Part shown: piece after piece, positions 52,096-58,530 of the stretch
Layout of the letters: each line of letters begins with the position of its first letter
How positions within the stretch are numbered: the stretch's first letter is position 1
NCBI GenBank assembly: GCA_022770425.1
Contig: JALEHY010000050.1
Location: 1-58,530, forward strand
Direction: 5' to 3'
From: Parvimonas sp.
GTDB lineage: Bacteria > Bacillota > Clostridia > Tissierellales > Peptoniphilaceae
DNA length: 58,530 nucleotides
Notes under the pieces: model-generated
Databases searched by the model: none
Seen by the model: only the letters and a program-made list of their open reading frames with translations
Told to the model about the DNA's origin: nothing
Made by a program: the position numbers and the translations under genes

Positions 52096-52485
52096 ATGAA
52101 ATTTACATTAGTAACTAATAATATTGATTTATATGAAAAAATAAAAGAAAAAAAAGATTTAGAAATAATATTTGATGAAAAATATACTTATGGAGATATT
52201 TTAGATATCGTTAAAAAAAAATTACAAGAAGGTTATGAATTATCAACTCACCCACTTTGTGGTAGCATAAAACCTAACGAAACACCTTACAGGTCAGTTT
52301 TAATTACAAAATCAAAAGAAATAGATTTTAACGGAATAATAATTGTAGATGAGGCAATTGAAACTTACAAAAAATTTCAAAACAATTTAAAAACACCATT
52401 ATGGATTGACAGAGTTTTAAAAGACTTTAGAACTATTGACTGTAACATTTTATACCAAACTATCGAAAAACTAGGAATAGAATAA
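52096..52485 (+). CDS. grdX: GrdX family protein
   Basis: 129 residues. The central stretch GYELSTHPLCGSIKPNETPYRSVLITK closely matches the family hallmark (THPL-GSVKPNETPY-S). GrdX is named from the glycine/sarcosine reductase gene clusters of amino-acid-fermenting clostridia, where its role is not established. Here no other grd genes or thioredoxin genes are next to it; it is a single-gene unit with a strong ribosome binding site (AAAGGAGAT) and a terminator at 52498-52558. Confidence 0.8.
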   Translation: MKFTLVTNNIDLYEKIKEKKDLEIIFDEKYTYGDILDIVKKKLQEGYELSTHPLCGSIKPNETPYRSVLITKSKEIDFNGIIIVDEAIETYKKFQNNLKTPLWIDRVLKDFRTIDCNILYQTIEKLGIE

Positions 52486-52497
52486 TTCAAAAAATGA

Positions 52498-52558
52498 AAT
52501 AAGGTTCCATAATTAAGACTTAAAGAATATTTTTTAATCTTAGTTATGGAACCTTATT
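52498..52558. terminator. Long inverted repeat between grdX and the ABC pseudogene
   Basis: Bases 52498-52518 pair with 52538-52558 along 21 positions (20 Watson-Crick and one G-T). The loop is 19 bases. It can end the rightward grdX transcript and the leftward ABC-transporter remnant. The truncated end of the ABC remnant abuts it. Confidence 0.8.
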
Positions 52559-52561
52559 ATT

Positions 52562-53846
52562 TTAATCAAATTTTTTAAAATCTTGTTTTAAAACTAAAAT
52601 ATTTTCTCTTAAGCTTCTAATGTCTATATCTGAGATATTTTTATCATCAATTAAAATTTCTCCTTCAAAATTATCATAAACTCCGGATAATAAATTAACT
52701 ATAGTACTTTTCCCGACACCATTAATTCCAACAAGTCCATAATGTTTATTTTTTTCAAAGGTAAAAGAAACTCCTTTAAGGATGAAATCTCTCTCATCAG
52801 AATATCTGAATTTAACGGATTTAAAATCAATCTTTTCTACAGATTTTAATTTTATATCTCCTTTTGTTTCTTCATCTAAGCAAAGAAAATCATTTAACTC
52901 ATCAAAATAATTCATACCTTCAGAAATATCTTTAATATAGTATGGAACATTCCAAGAAATAGAGTTTACAAATCTTGATATTGAAGAAATGAATGCAATA
53001 ACAAAACCTATGCTTAAATATTTCCCGTTAAAACTAAAAATCACTATAAAAATAATTAAGAAAGTTACAATTTCAGTAAATATATTAGACAGTTTGATCA
53101 TTCCATACCATCTAAAATTAAGACCTAAATATGACTTTCTGACTATGCTGTCACTCTCAGACCATAACTCTTTATAATTTTTACCAAAATTAAAAATTTA
53201 TCTTTCTTTAGCAAATTCTTTTTCCACAAATAAAGAATAAAAATGTTTACACTTTCTAAAAATGTATGTAAATTTTTTTGTAAATCTATAGTTTTCATTT
53301 CCGAACTTATATGCCAAAAAAAATAAAGGAACAATAACCAAAACCATAACTATTGCAATCAAAACACTAATTTTTGATATAAAATAAAAATATACAATAG
53401 ACTGTAATAACAAAACAATAACTCCAACAATTGATACAAATGTTAAAGAAATAAAATTTTTGTCTTCACTACAAACCCTTGATATCAAGTCACAAAGTTG
53501 AATATCATAAAAAAATCTACTTTATTAATTTTGAAATTTTATCTAATTGACTTGGTATTAACTTTAGATCAATACTTAAATTAAAAATGCTCTCTATATT
53601 TTGCTCTAATGTTGCAAACAACCACATATAAACATTAAGAAATGCTAAAATAAAAAGCATAATAAAAAATGTAGAATTAAAAGTTTCATAATTTAACCCG
53701 TTACTTAAACTATTTAGTATATTTGAAAATACTTTTATGTACAAATATGGTGTAAAAACCGATAAAATGCCTAAAAATATATGTATTAAAACAACCTTAC
53801 GATTAATTTCATAACAAAATTTTAAAAATTTAAAATATCTTTTCAT
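52562..53846 (-). pseudogene. Decayed ABC exporter (fused membrane and ATPase domains)
   Basis: Three pieces in different frames together make one ABC half-exporter. 53517-53846 gives the first membrane helices (MKRYFKFLKFCYEINRK...). About 53198-53521 gives the middle helices after a frameshift near 53520, close to a run of seven T on the coding strand. About 52562-53190 gives the last helices and the start of the ATPase after a second frameshift near 53190. The ATPase has Walker A GINGVGKST and the Q-loop ILVLKQDF, then stops: the signature motif, Walker B and H-loop are missing. It cannot be a working transporter. The substrate of the ancestor is unknown. Confidence 0.85.
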
Positions 53847-53880
53847 ATAAAACCTCTAATAGTTAATTAATAAAAATCGT

Positions 53881-54342
53881 TTAATTATTTTCATTTATTT
53901 TGTTTATTCTCTCAAATTTTACCCTCTTTATTGATTTAGAAAATACTGAAGAAATTAAAACTCCTATTGCAATAGAGCAAGCATGTATAACAGCATTTAT
54001 CCCATTATCCAAAGCTAAAATATAATTTTCGTTAGCAAAATGTTCCATAGTATGATACATTGCATAACCGGGTACAATCATAATAATTCCGATATATAAA
54101 AATACTGTTGAAGGCATTTTTAACTTGTATGAAAAATATTCAGCTAAAAGTCCAATAATTATAGCAGCTATAAGATTACTCATAGCATTTCCTAAAAAAT
54201 ATGAGTATAAAATATAGTAAGTTACCCAACCTACCGTTCCTGCTAATGAACAAAAAAATATTGCTCTTCTAGGAACACTAAAAAAAATAGAAAATGCAAC
54301 AGTCGAAAGAACTGCACAAATAATATTCATAAATAAATCCAT
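53881..54342 (-). CDS. Threonine/serine exporter family, ThrE_2 subunit (YjjB-like)
   Basis: 153 residues with four or five membrane helices and the family segment VPGYAMYHTMEHFANENY. It is the short DUF3815/ThrE_2 half of the split ThrE exporter. The ATG at 54342 follows TAGGTG. It starts 7 bases after the larger subunit gene, so the two form one transporter, as YjjP/YjjB do in Escherichia coli. The substrate (threonine, serine or succinate in relatives) is not decided by sequence. Confidence 0.82.
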   Translation of the reverse strand: MDLFMNIICAVLSTVAFSIFFSVPRRAIFFCSLAGTVGWVTYYILYSYFLGNAMSNLIAAIIIGLLAEYFSYKLKMPSTVFLYIGIIMIVPGYAMYHTMEHFANENYILALDNGINAVIHACSIAIGVLISSVFSKSIKRVKFERINKINENN

Positions 54343-54349
54343 AAAACAC

Positions 54350-55129
54350 CTACCCAAAAATTTTTAAAATAGTAACAACCCCTATTGCTATTGATACAGC
54401 AGTAAAAATTGCAGACATTATTCCTATCATTCCAGATAAAATATCTCCGGACAAAATATCACGCATCGAATTTGTTATCCTAATACCGGGAAAAAGCGGC
54501 AATATTCCTGAAATTATAATGCTTGAAGTATTTTGTATAGGAAAAATTTTTGCCAATATTACCGTAAAAAACGTTACTGCACCAGCAGATACAGAAATAG
54601 TTAAAAAAGATGGTAATTTAAACTTTTCAACACGAATTAAAAACAGCATTTCAAAGAGCATTGCGATAAATGCTGCAAAAAAATCTTTTAAACTTCCTCC
54701 GAATATCACACTTAAAAACGGAGCTGTTATTGCAAGAGAAAGAATTTTTGTTAAATTTTTATACGGTTGTTTACTTTTTATGTTTTTAAGTTCTAAAAAA
54801 CTTTCATCAAGTCCTAAATTCCCTGACACAATATTTCTCGATAACTCATTTAAAAGTGTAATTTTTTCTAAATTTGCATCTGACTTATTTACTCGTCTCA
54901 TACTTGTGTAGTTAGTACCTTCAAAAACAAAAGTGATAATAACCATATTATCTATCGCAAAAGTATTTACCGCCTTAATATTTTCAAATGATTTACATAT
55001 TCTATTTATACTATCCTCAACACGATAAACCTCTGCCCCATTAGAAAGCAGAGCAGAAGAAAATTTTGTACTAAAATTTAATAACTTTTTAGCCTCTATA
55101 TCGCTATTAATAATATTTTTCCTCATCAT
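54350..55129 (-). CDS. Threonine/serine exporter family, ThrE subunit (YjjP-like)
   Basis: 259 residues. The soluble N-terminal part (about 1-125) has the ThrE/DUF1212 pattern LSNGAEVYRVEDSINRI and NTFAIDNMVIITF; five membrane helices follow with ILPLFPGIRITNSMRDILSGD. It pairs with the ThrE_2 gene downstream. It overlaps the end of the anchored-protein gene upstream by 23 bases. Confidence 0.85.
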   Translation of the reverse strand: MMRKNIINSDIEAKKLLNFSTKFSSALLSNGAEVYRVEDSINRICKSFENIKAVNTFAIDNMVIITFVFEGTNYTSMRRVNKSDANLEKITLLNELSRNIVSGNLGLDESFLELKNIKSKQPYKNLTKILSLAITAPFLSVIFGGSLKDFFAAFIAMLFEMLFLIRVEKFKLPSFLTISVSAGAVTFFTVILAKIFPIQNTSSIIISGILPLFPGIRITNSMRDILSGDILSGMIGIMSAIFTAVSIAIGVVTILKIFG

Positions 55130-55823
55130 TGTCCTTATCTTCCATTTCTTTCAAAAAGTTTTTTCGTGAACGAACCACATAATAAATTGCAAAAAACAAA
55201 ATTCCGGGTACAATCAATAATATAGGATTAGCCAAAATTTTATAAATTGATTTTAATTTTTCTTCATATTCTGCATTATCTTTTCTGTTTACTGCATCCA
55301 AAACCTTTTTTTGTTCATCTTTATTCAATTCTTTTCCTTCATTTTCAACTTTTTTTCTGTTTTTTTCTATTTGTGCCATATCAGGTATATACTTACCTTC
55401 GTTGATTAAATACTGAAAGGTTTTTACTTCATTATTGTTCGGGTCTTTATCATTTGCTAAAAATAAAGTTTTATAATCAGTAGAAGTTGTTTTAAAAATC
55501 CAAGATAAATCAAGTGAATCATCTTTTTTTAAAATCGCTACAATATAATCTCCTTTTTGAGGAATAAGTTCACTATAACTGTATTCATAAAATTTTTTTA
55601 CTTCTACATTTTTTATATCTTCTCCTAAAAAAACTTTATTTACTTCTATATTAAACTTTTTTCCGTCATCTTCTACAATAGTTCCTATAAAAAATGATTT
55701 ATAGTTTATATCAAAAATTTGGTTTGCCCTATCAAAATTATCGGCATTTAAAACATTTTTGCTCAAAAAACTAAAGCAAAATAAAACTACAAAAATAATT
55801 ACGGTTAAAAATCGTCTTTTCAT
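55107..55823 (-). CDS. Secreted, C-terminally anchored protein of unknown function
   Basis: 238 residues: signal peptide (about 1-26), an extracellular domain (FFIGTIVEDDGKKFNIEVNKVFLGED, YIVAILKKDD) and one membrane helix near the C-terminus (about 200-220) with a charged tail. I do not recognise a family; the beta-rich front resembles small envelope sensor domains only in outline. The ATG at 55823 follows AGGGGTGATTTT. A longer frame continues upstream through the three-hairpin element, but that part is not a real protein. It shares its transcript with the ThrE genes. Confidence 0.65.
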   Translation of the reverse strand: MKRRFLTVIIFVVLFCFSFLSKNVLNADNFDRANQIFDINYKSFFIGTIVEDDGKKFNIEVNKVFLGEDIKNVEVKKFYEYSYSELIPQKGDYIVAILKKDDSLDLSWIFKTTSTDYKTLFLANDKDPNNNEVKTFQYLINEGKYIPDMAQIEKNRKKVENEGKELNKDEQKKVLDAVNRKDNAEYEEKLKSIYKILANPILLIVPGILFFAIYYVVRSRKNFLKEMEDKDNDEEKYY

Positions 55824-55844
55824 AAAATCACCCCTATAAATATT

Positions 55845-55926
55845 ATACCATATCTTAAGACTTGCGTAGCAAGGCTTAAAGCGATTTGATAAAATCGCTG
55901 GGTGTATGTAATACACCCTAAGGTAT
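55845..55926. repeat. Three adjacent hairpins closed by an outer stem
   Basis: In order: TTAAG-A-CTTGC / GCAAG-G-CTTAA (55855-55879), AGCGATTT/AAATCGCT (55880-55899, loop GATA) and GGGTGTAT/ATACACCC (55900-55918, loop GTA). The outer arms ATACC (55845-55849) and GGTAT (55922-55926) close them into a cloverleaf-like fold. The hairpins are directly adjacent and have no T tract, so they are not terminators. The form fits an interspersed palindromic repeat or a structured leader. It lies just upstream of the anchored-protein gene; an extended -10 (TGGTATAAT, minus strand) overlaps its left end. No second copy is seen in this window. Confidence 0.75.
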
Positions 55927-55934
55927 AGATTCAA

Positions 55935-56160
55935 TAATTATATTAAATAAGTTGTCATATACATAACATATAATTTCATTGTTAAATATATAAGTTATTT
56001 ATTCAGTATTATACCATTTTTAAACAAATTTTTATAGGTATGTATTATTTTTTATTTACTTGTATGGATAAATTTATTTCTTTAGACTTTTTATAGGTTA
56101 TTTATTATTTTATCAGTAACTAATCTTACTACAATTAAATAAAATGAATATTTTTTATAA
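55935..56160. other. AT-rich intergenic stretch with nothing recognised
   Basis: About 225 bases between the three-hairpin element and the ychF promoter. It has no reading frame of useful length and no clear stem. Two loosely similar segments, TATAGGTATGTATTATT and TATAGGTTATTTATTATT, are visible; their meaning is unclear. Confidence 0.5.
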
Positions 56161-56166
56161 TCACAC

Positions 56167-56195
56167 TTAACAAATTTGTAAATATAAGTTATAAT
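56167..56195 (+). promoter_or_regulatory. Promoter of ychF
   Basis: TTAACA (56167-56172) and TATAAT (56190-56195) are 17 bases apart, about 28 bases before the ychF start codon. Confidence 0.75.
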
Positions 56196-56223
56196 ATTGA
56201 TATTAAAGTTAAAAGGAGATAAT

Positions 56224-57318
56224 ATGAAATTAGGAATAGTTGGATTACCAAATGTTGGTAAAAGTACTTTATTTAACGCAATTACAAAGGCAGGAGCTGA
56301 ATCAGCAAATTATCCGTTTTGTACAATTGATCCAAATGTAGGATTGGTTAATGTACCTGATGAAAGGCTTCAAAAACTTACCGAATTATATAATTCAAAA
56401 AAAACAATTCCTGCAGTAATAGAATTTTATGATATTGCAGGGCTTGTAAAAGGTGCGAGTAAGGGAGAAGGTTTAGGAAATAAATTTTTATCTCATATAA
56501 GAGAAGTTGACGCAATAGTTGAAGTTATACGTTGCTTTGAAGATGAAAATATTGTTCATGTCGACGGAGAAGTAAATCCACTAAGAGATGTTGAAACAAT
56601 AAATCTTGAACTTATTCTATCAGATTTAGAATTAGTAGAAAAAAGACTTGAAAAAGCTAAAAAATCTTTAAAAGGAAATAAAAGTTTCAAAGAAGAAGTA
56701 GATTTATTGGAAAAAATATTACCTGTATTAGAACAAGGAAATTCTATAAGAACTTTAACTTTCGATGAAAATGAAAAAGCAATTTTAAAAAATTTTTCAT
56801 TGCTAAGTATTAAACCTATTATATATGTTGCAAATGTAAACGAAGACGATATGCTAGATGAAGGAAAAAATAATAAATATGTTAAAATATTGGAAGAATT
56901 TGCTAAAAAAGAAAATTCAGGAATAGTAGTCATTAGTGCACAAATTGAAAAAGAAATTTCAGAACTTGAAGAAAATGAACAAGTCGAATTTTTACAAGAT
57001 TTAGGAATAAATGAAAGCGGAGTATCTAAACTTATAAAAGAAAGTTACAATTTATTAGGTCTTATGAGCTTTTTAACAAGTGGACCTGAAGAAACAAGAG
57101 CTTGGACAATAAAAATAGGAACAAGTGCAGTAAATGCAGCCGGAAAAATCCATTCAGACATACAAAGAGGATTCATAAGAGCAGAAATAGTAAATTATAA
57201 TGATTTAATATCTCTTGGCAGTATAGTAAATGCAAGAGAAAAAGGATTAGTCAGACTTGAAGGTAAAGAATATATAATGCAAGACGGCGATGTAGTTTAC
57301 TTTAGATTTAATGTTTAA
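56224..57318 (+). CDS. ychF: Redox-regulated ATPase YchF (OLA1 type)
   Basis: 364 residues, normal length. An Obg-like G domain with GIVGLPNVGKSTLFNAITKAG, a YchF-type N-V-N-E in place of the guanine-specific N-K-x-D, and a C-terminal TGS domain (about 280-364; LLGLMSFLTSGPEETRAWTI; HSDIQRGFIRAEIV). The N-V-N-E change is why the family prefers ATP. It binds ribosomes. The start at MKLGIVG follows AAAGGAG; a TTG nine codons earlier is not used. It has its own promoter and terminator, a single-gene unit. Confidence 0.97.
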   Translation: MKLGIVGLPNVGKSTLFNAITKAGAESANYPFCTIDPNVGLVNVPDERLQKLTELYNSKKTIPAVIEFYDIAGLVKGASKGEGLGNKFLSHIREVDAIVEVIRCFEDENIVHVDGEVNPLRDVETINLELILSDLELVEKRLEKAKKSLKGNKSFKEEVDLLEKILPVLEQGNSIRTLTFDENEKAILKNFSLLSIKPIIYVANVNEDDMLDEGKNNKYVKILEEFAKKENSGIVVISAQIEKEISELEENEQVEFLQDLGINESGVSKLIKESYNLLGLMSFLTSGPEETRAWTIKIGTSAVNAAGKIHSDIQRGFIRAEIVNYNDLISLGSIVNAREKGLVRLEGKEYIMQDGDVVYFRFNV

Positions 57319-57319
57319 G

Positions 57320-57378
57320 AATAATAAATAAAAAATATCCACCTGCTAAAATAAGGTGGATATTTTTTATTTATTATT
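57320..57378. terminator. Very long bidirectional terminator after ychF
   Basis: Bases 57320-57344 and 57354-57378 are a perfect 25-bp inverted repeat with a 9-base loop. It ends ychF on one side and the convergent hypothetical gene on the other, whose last codons lie inside the right arm. Confidence 0.9.
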
Positions 57379-57906
57379 CTCTATGTTGTATTTCAAAACA
57401 CACTTTATTTTATTACCTAAATCTAACAAAATCTTAATATCTGATATATCACTTGTTCCAAAAGGATTAAATGATGATTTTCCGGTAATTGTAATATATT
57501 TTTTAGTTCTGGCTCTAAAAGATATTTTATCATCATAAGTATGTATATCTATATTTATTGAACTTGTGCTTTTATTATCTTTGACAATTACTTTACAAAA
57601 TGAAACCTCTCCAAACATAATTTCTTTTCCATTTTCTTTTATTTTAATATTTATTTCATCAAACTCTACAACATAATGTTTTATTACTCCCTTTTGTATC
57701 TTTTTTACCAAAAAATTACCTACACATAATACCAAAAACACTAACAAAATAAGTAATGGCGGATATTTTCTTAAAACCTTACCAAGTCCCGAGTAAAAAA
57801 ATCCCAATTGTACCAATAATATAATAAAACCAAATACTACCGAATAACTTAGTCCAATAATCATATCTCCATTTTTTGTTGTAGCTGTAAATTCATATTT
57901 TTTCAT
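57367..57906 (-). CDS. Membrane protein of unknown function
   Basis: 179 residues with two membrane helices (about 18-40 and 50-67) followed by a beta-rich cytoplasmic domain (VEFDEINIKIKENGKEIMFGEVSF; ISFRARTKKYITITGKSSF). The shape recalls two-helix proteins with a PH-like tail, but I cannot assign a family. The ATG at 57906 follows AGAGG; a TTG six codons earlier is possible. It is a single-gene unit that converges on ychF. Confidence 0.6.
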   Translation of the reverse strand: MKKYEFTATTKNGDMIIGLSYSVVFGFIILLVQLGFFYSGLGKVLRKYPPLLILLVFLVLCVGNFLVKKIQKGVIKHYVVEFDEINIKIKENGKEIMFGEVSFCKVIVKDNKSTSSINIDIHTYDDKISFRARTKKYITITGKSSFNPFGTSDISDIKILLDLGNKIKCVLKYNIENNK

Positions 57907-57976
57907 ATACAAATACCTCTGCAATTAATAAATAGAGTAAAACATTCAATTTTTAATAAATTCCTTGTATAATACA

Positions 57977-58002
57977 ACAACCTGTGTTATAACACAGGTT
58001 GT
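57977..58002. repeat. Perfect palindrome downstream of tRNA-Lys
   Basis: ACAACCTGTG (57977-57986), TTATAA and CACAGGTTGT (57993-58002) form a perfect 26-bp palindrome. It lies 12 bases past the tRNA 3' end. On the minus strand the bases after it (TGTATTATACAAGG) lack a clear T tract, so it is a weak terminator or a binding site for a symmetrical regulator. Confidence 0.6.
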
Positions 58003-58013
58003 ATATAAAATCT

Positions 58014-58089
58014 TGGTGCACCTTTAGGGACTCGAACCCTAGGCACCCTGATTAAGAGTCAGGTGCTCTACCAACTGAGCTAAAGGTGC
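58014..58089 (-). tRNA. tRNA-Lys (anticodon CTT)
   Basis: 76 bases including an encoded CCA. Acceptor GCACCTT/AAGGTGC with discriminator A, D stem GCTC/GAGC, anticodon stem CCTGA/TCAGG around the loop CTCTTAA (anticodon CTT), and T stem TAGGG/CCCTA with TTCGAGT in the loop. It is a single tRNA gene with its own consensus promoter (58107-58135). Confidence 0.97.
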
Positions 58090-58106
58090 AAACTTAATGC
58101 TCATAT

Positions 58107-58135
58107 ATTATAAAACATTTATTTATATTTGTCAA
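58107..58135 (-). promoter_or_regulatory. Consensus promoter of tRNA-Lys
   Basis: On the minus strand TTGACA (58130-58135) and TATAAT (58107-58112), both perfect, are 17 bases apart. Transcription should start about 10 bases before the tRNA. Confidence 0.88.
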
Positions 58136-58214
58136 TAGTAAATTTAAAAAATATATTCAACTTTAATCTTCATTTCAAAGGTTTATTTTCCGTAATAATA
58201 AAATAATTTAACTT

Positions 58215-58250
58215 AAAAAGCAATTAAGATTTTACTCTTAATTGCTTTTT
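58215..58250. terminator. Terminator after the partial membrane-protein gene
   Basis: AAAAAGCAATTAAGA (58215-58229) pairs perfectly with TCTTAATTGCTTTTT (58236-58250). It lies 11 bases past the stop codon of the last gene and has T runs on both strands. Confidence 0.88.
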
Positions 58251-58261
58251 TCATTAATTTT

Positions 58262-58530
58262 TTACTTTATATATCCATAAAGTTTACATTCTTTATAAAT
58301 CCCAATCAACGCTCCGATTAAAAATATTAAAAAGTAAGCAAATATATAATATCCATTTTCAATATATTCTGCCATCTTATTCGTAACTAGAAGAGAAATA
58401 AACGGTATTGAAACTATTGCTCCAAAAGATATTCTAACCAAATATTTGTTCTTTTTCGTAAGCTCGATTTTTAAAAAAATATACATTGACAATGCAAGTA
58501 ATAAGTCTGCAAACAAATACCAACTTCTTA
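58262..58530 (-). CDS. Membrane protein, 5' part cut by the window edge
   Basis: At least 88 residues with about three hydrophobic helices and the C-terminal tail IGIYKECKLYGYIK. A TTG at 58516 could act as a start, but it lacks a ribosome binding site and the frame stays open to the window end (K-S-W-Y-L-F-A-D). The gene therefore probably continues beyond 58530. Family not recognised. Confidence 0.6.
   Translation of the reverse strand, partial: RSWYLFADLLLALSMYIFLKIELTKKNKYLVRISFGAIVSIPFISLLVTNKMAEYIENGYYIFAYFLIFLIGALIGIYKECKLYGYIK

Noticed and set aside
55824..55934. N-terminal extension of the anchored protein through the three-hairpin element
   Set aside because: The extension is encoded by palindromes, has no ribosome binding site, and hides an ideal signal peptide that starts at 55823 after a good site.
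1..58530. CRISPR array, rRNA genes, transposase or prophage genes
   Set aside because: No regularly spaced repeats, rRNA-like sequence, transposase motifs or phage structural genes were found on either strand.

Overview
The window is AT-rich, gene-dense chromosomal DNA from a low-GC Gram-positive anaerobe. It carries the Bacillota-type set PolC plus DnaE, an ylxM-ffh-rpsP-khpA-rimM-trmD-rplS operon, a rnc-smc-ftsY block, YloU/FakA, NusG-domain-II/Gx-transporter genes and a GrdX protein. The Tissierellia, perhaps Parvimonas, are my best guess; that is inference from gene content and composition, not a database result. Nearly everything is on the minus strand. The exceptions are a tiny toxin gene at the left end, two mgtE genes, grdX and ychF.

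Layout, left to right. 1-921: no ordinary gene, but a 24-residue membrane peptide gene with a convergent antisense RNA and paired direct repeats, laid out like the Fst/par type I toxin-antitoxin loci; two further inverted repeats lie to its left. 922-9521: a BMP-family nucleoside-binding lipoprotein, then the cell-shape cluster (NusG-domain-II protein, Gx transporter, radC, mreB, mreC, mreD and an unusually large PBP2). 9626-16165: asnS and rarA, then the ribosome/SRP operon. 16341-23859: plsX-acpP-rnc-radical SAM-smc-ftsY. 23908-28212: a MATE exporter and a two-gene unit, a DUF1015 (SerK/SbnI-like) protein plus a cytidylyltransferase/CobD-like fusion. 28327-31087: two tandem mgtE genes. 31149-40296: pyrH-frr-uppS-cdsA-rseP-ispG-polC. 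40388-41520: a structured terminator, a lipoprotein and a secreted-protein gene broken by a TAG codon. 41577-51953: recG, fakA, yloU, pyk, pfkA, dnaE. 52096-58530: grdX, a decayed ABC exporter, a split ThrE exporter, a membrane-anchored protein, a three-hairpin element, ychF, two membrane proteins of unknown role (one cut by the window edge) and a tRNA-Lys.

How the genes work together. The minus-strand blocks are housekeeping: envelope growth (mre/PBP2, UppS, CdsA, PlsX/ACP), secretion and membrane targeting (Ffh/FtsY), ribosome maturation (RimM, TrmD, RNase III, Frr), replication and repair (PolC, DnaE, SMC, RecG, RarA) and lower glycolysis (PfkA, Pyk).

The two most interesting loci are the par-like toxin-antitoxin locus at 405-667 and the two-gene unit at 25351-28212. 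The latter could form a serine to phosphoserine to phosphoethanolamine to CDP-ethanolamine route. That assignment is a hypothesis built from family resemblance and gene order. Other oddities are an MreB lacking expected catalytic residues, a PolC whose PHP domain has lost metal ligands, and a 16-bp perfect inverted repeat holding both -10 boxes of the divergent mgtE and DUF1015 promoters.
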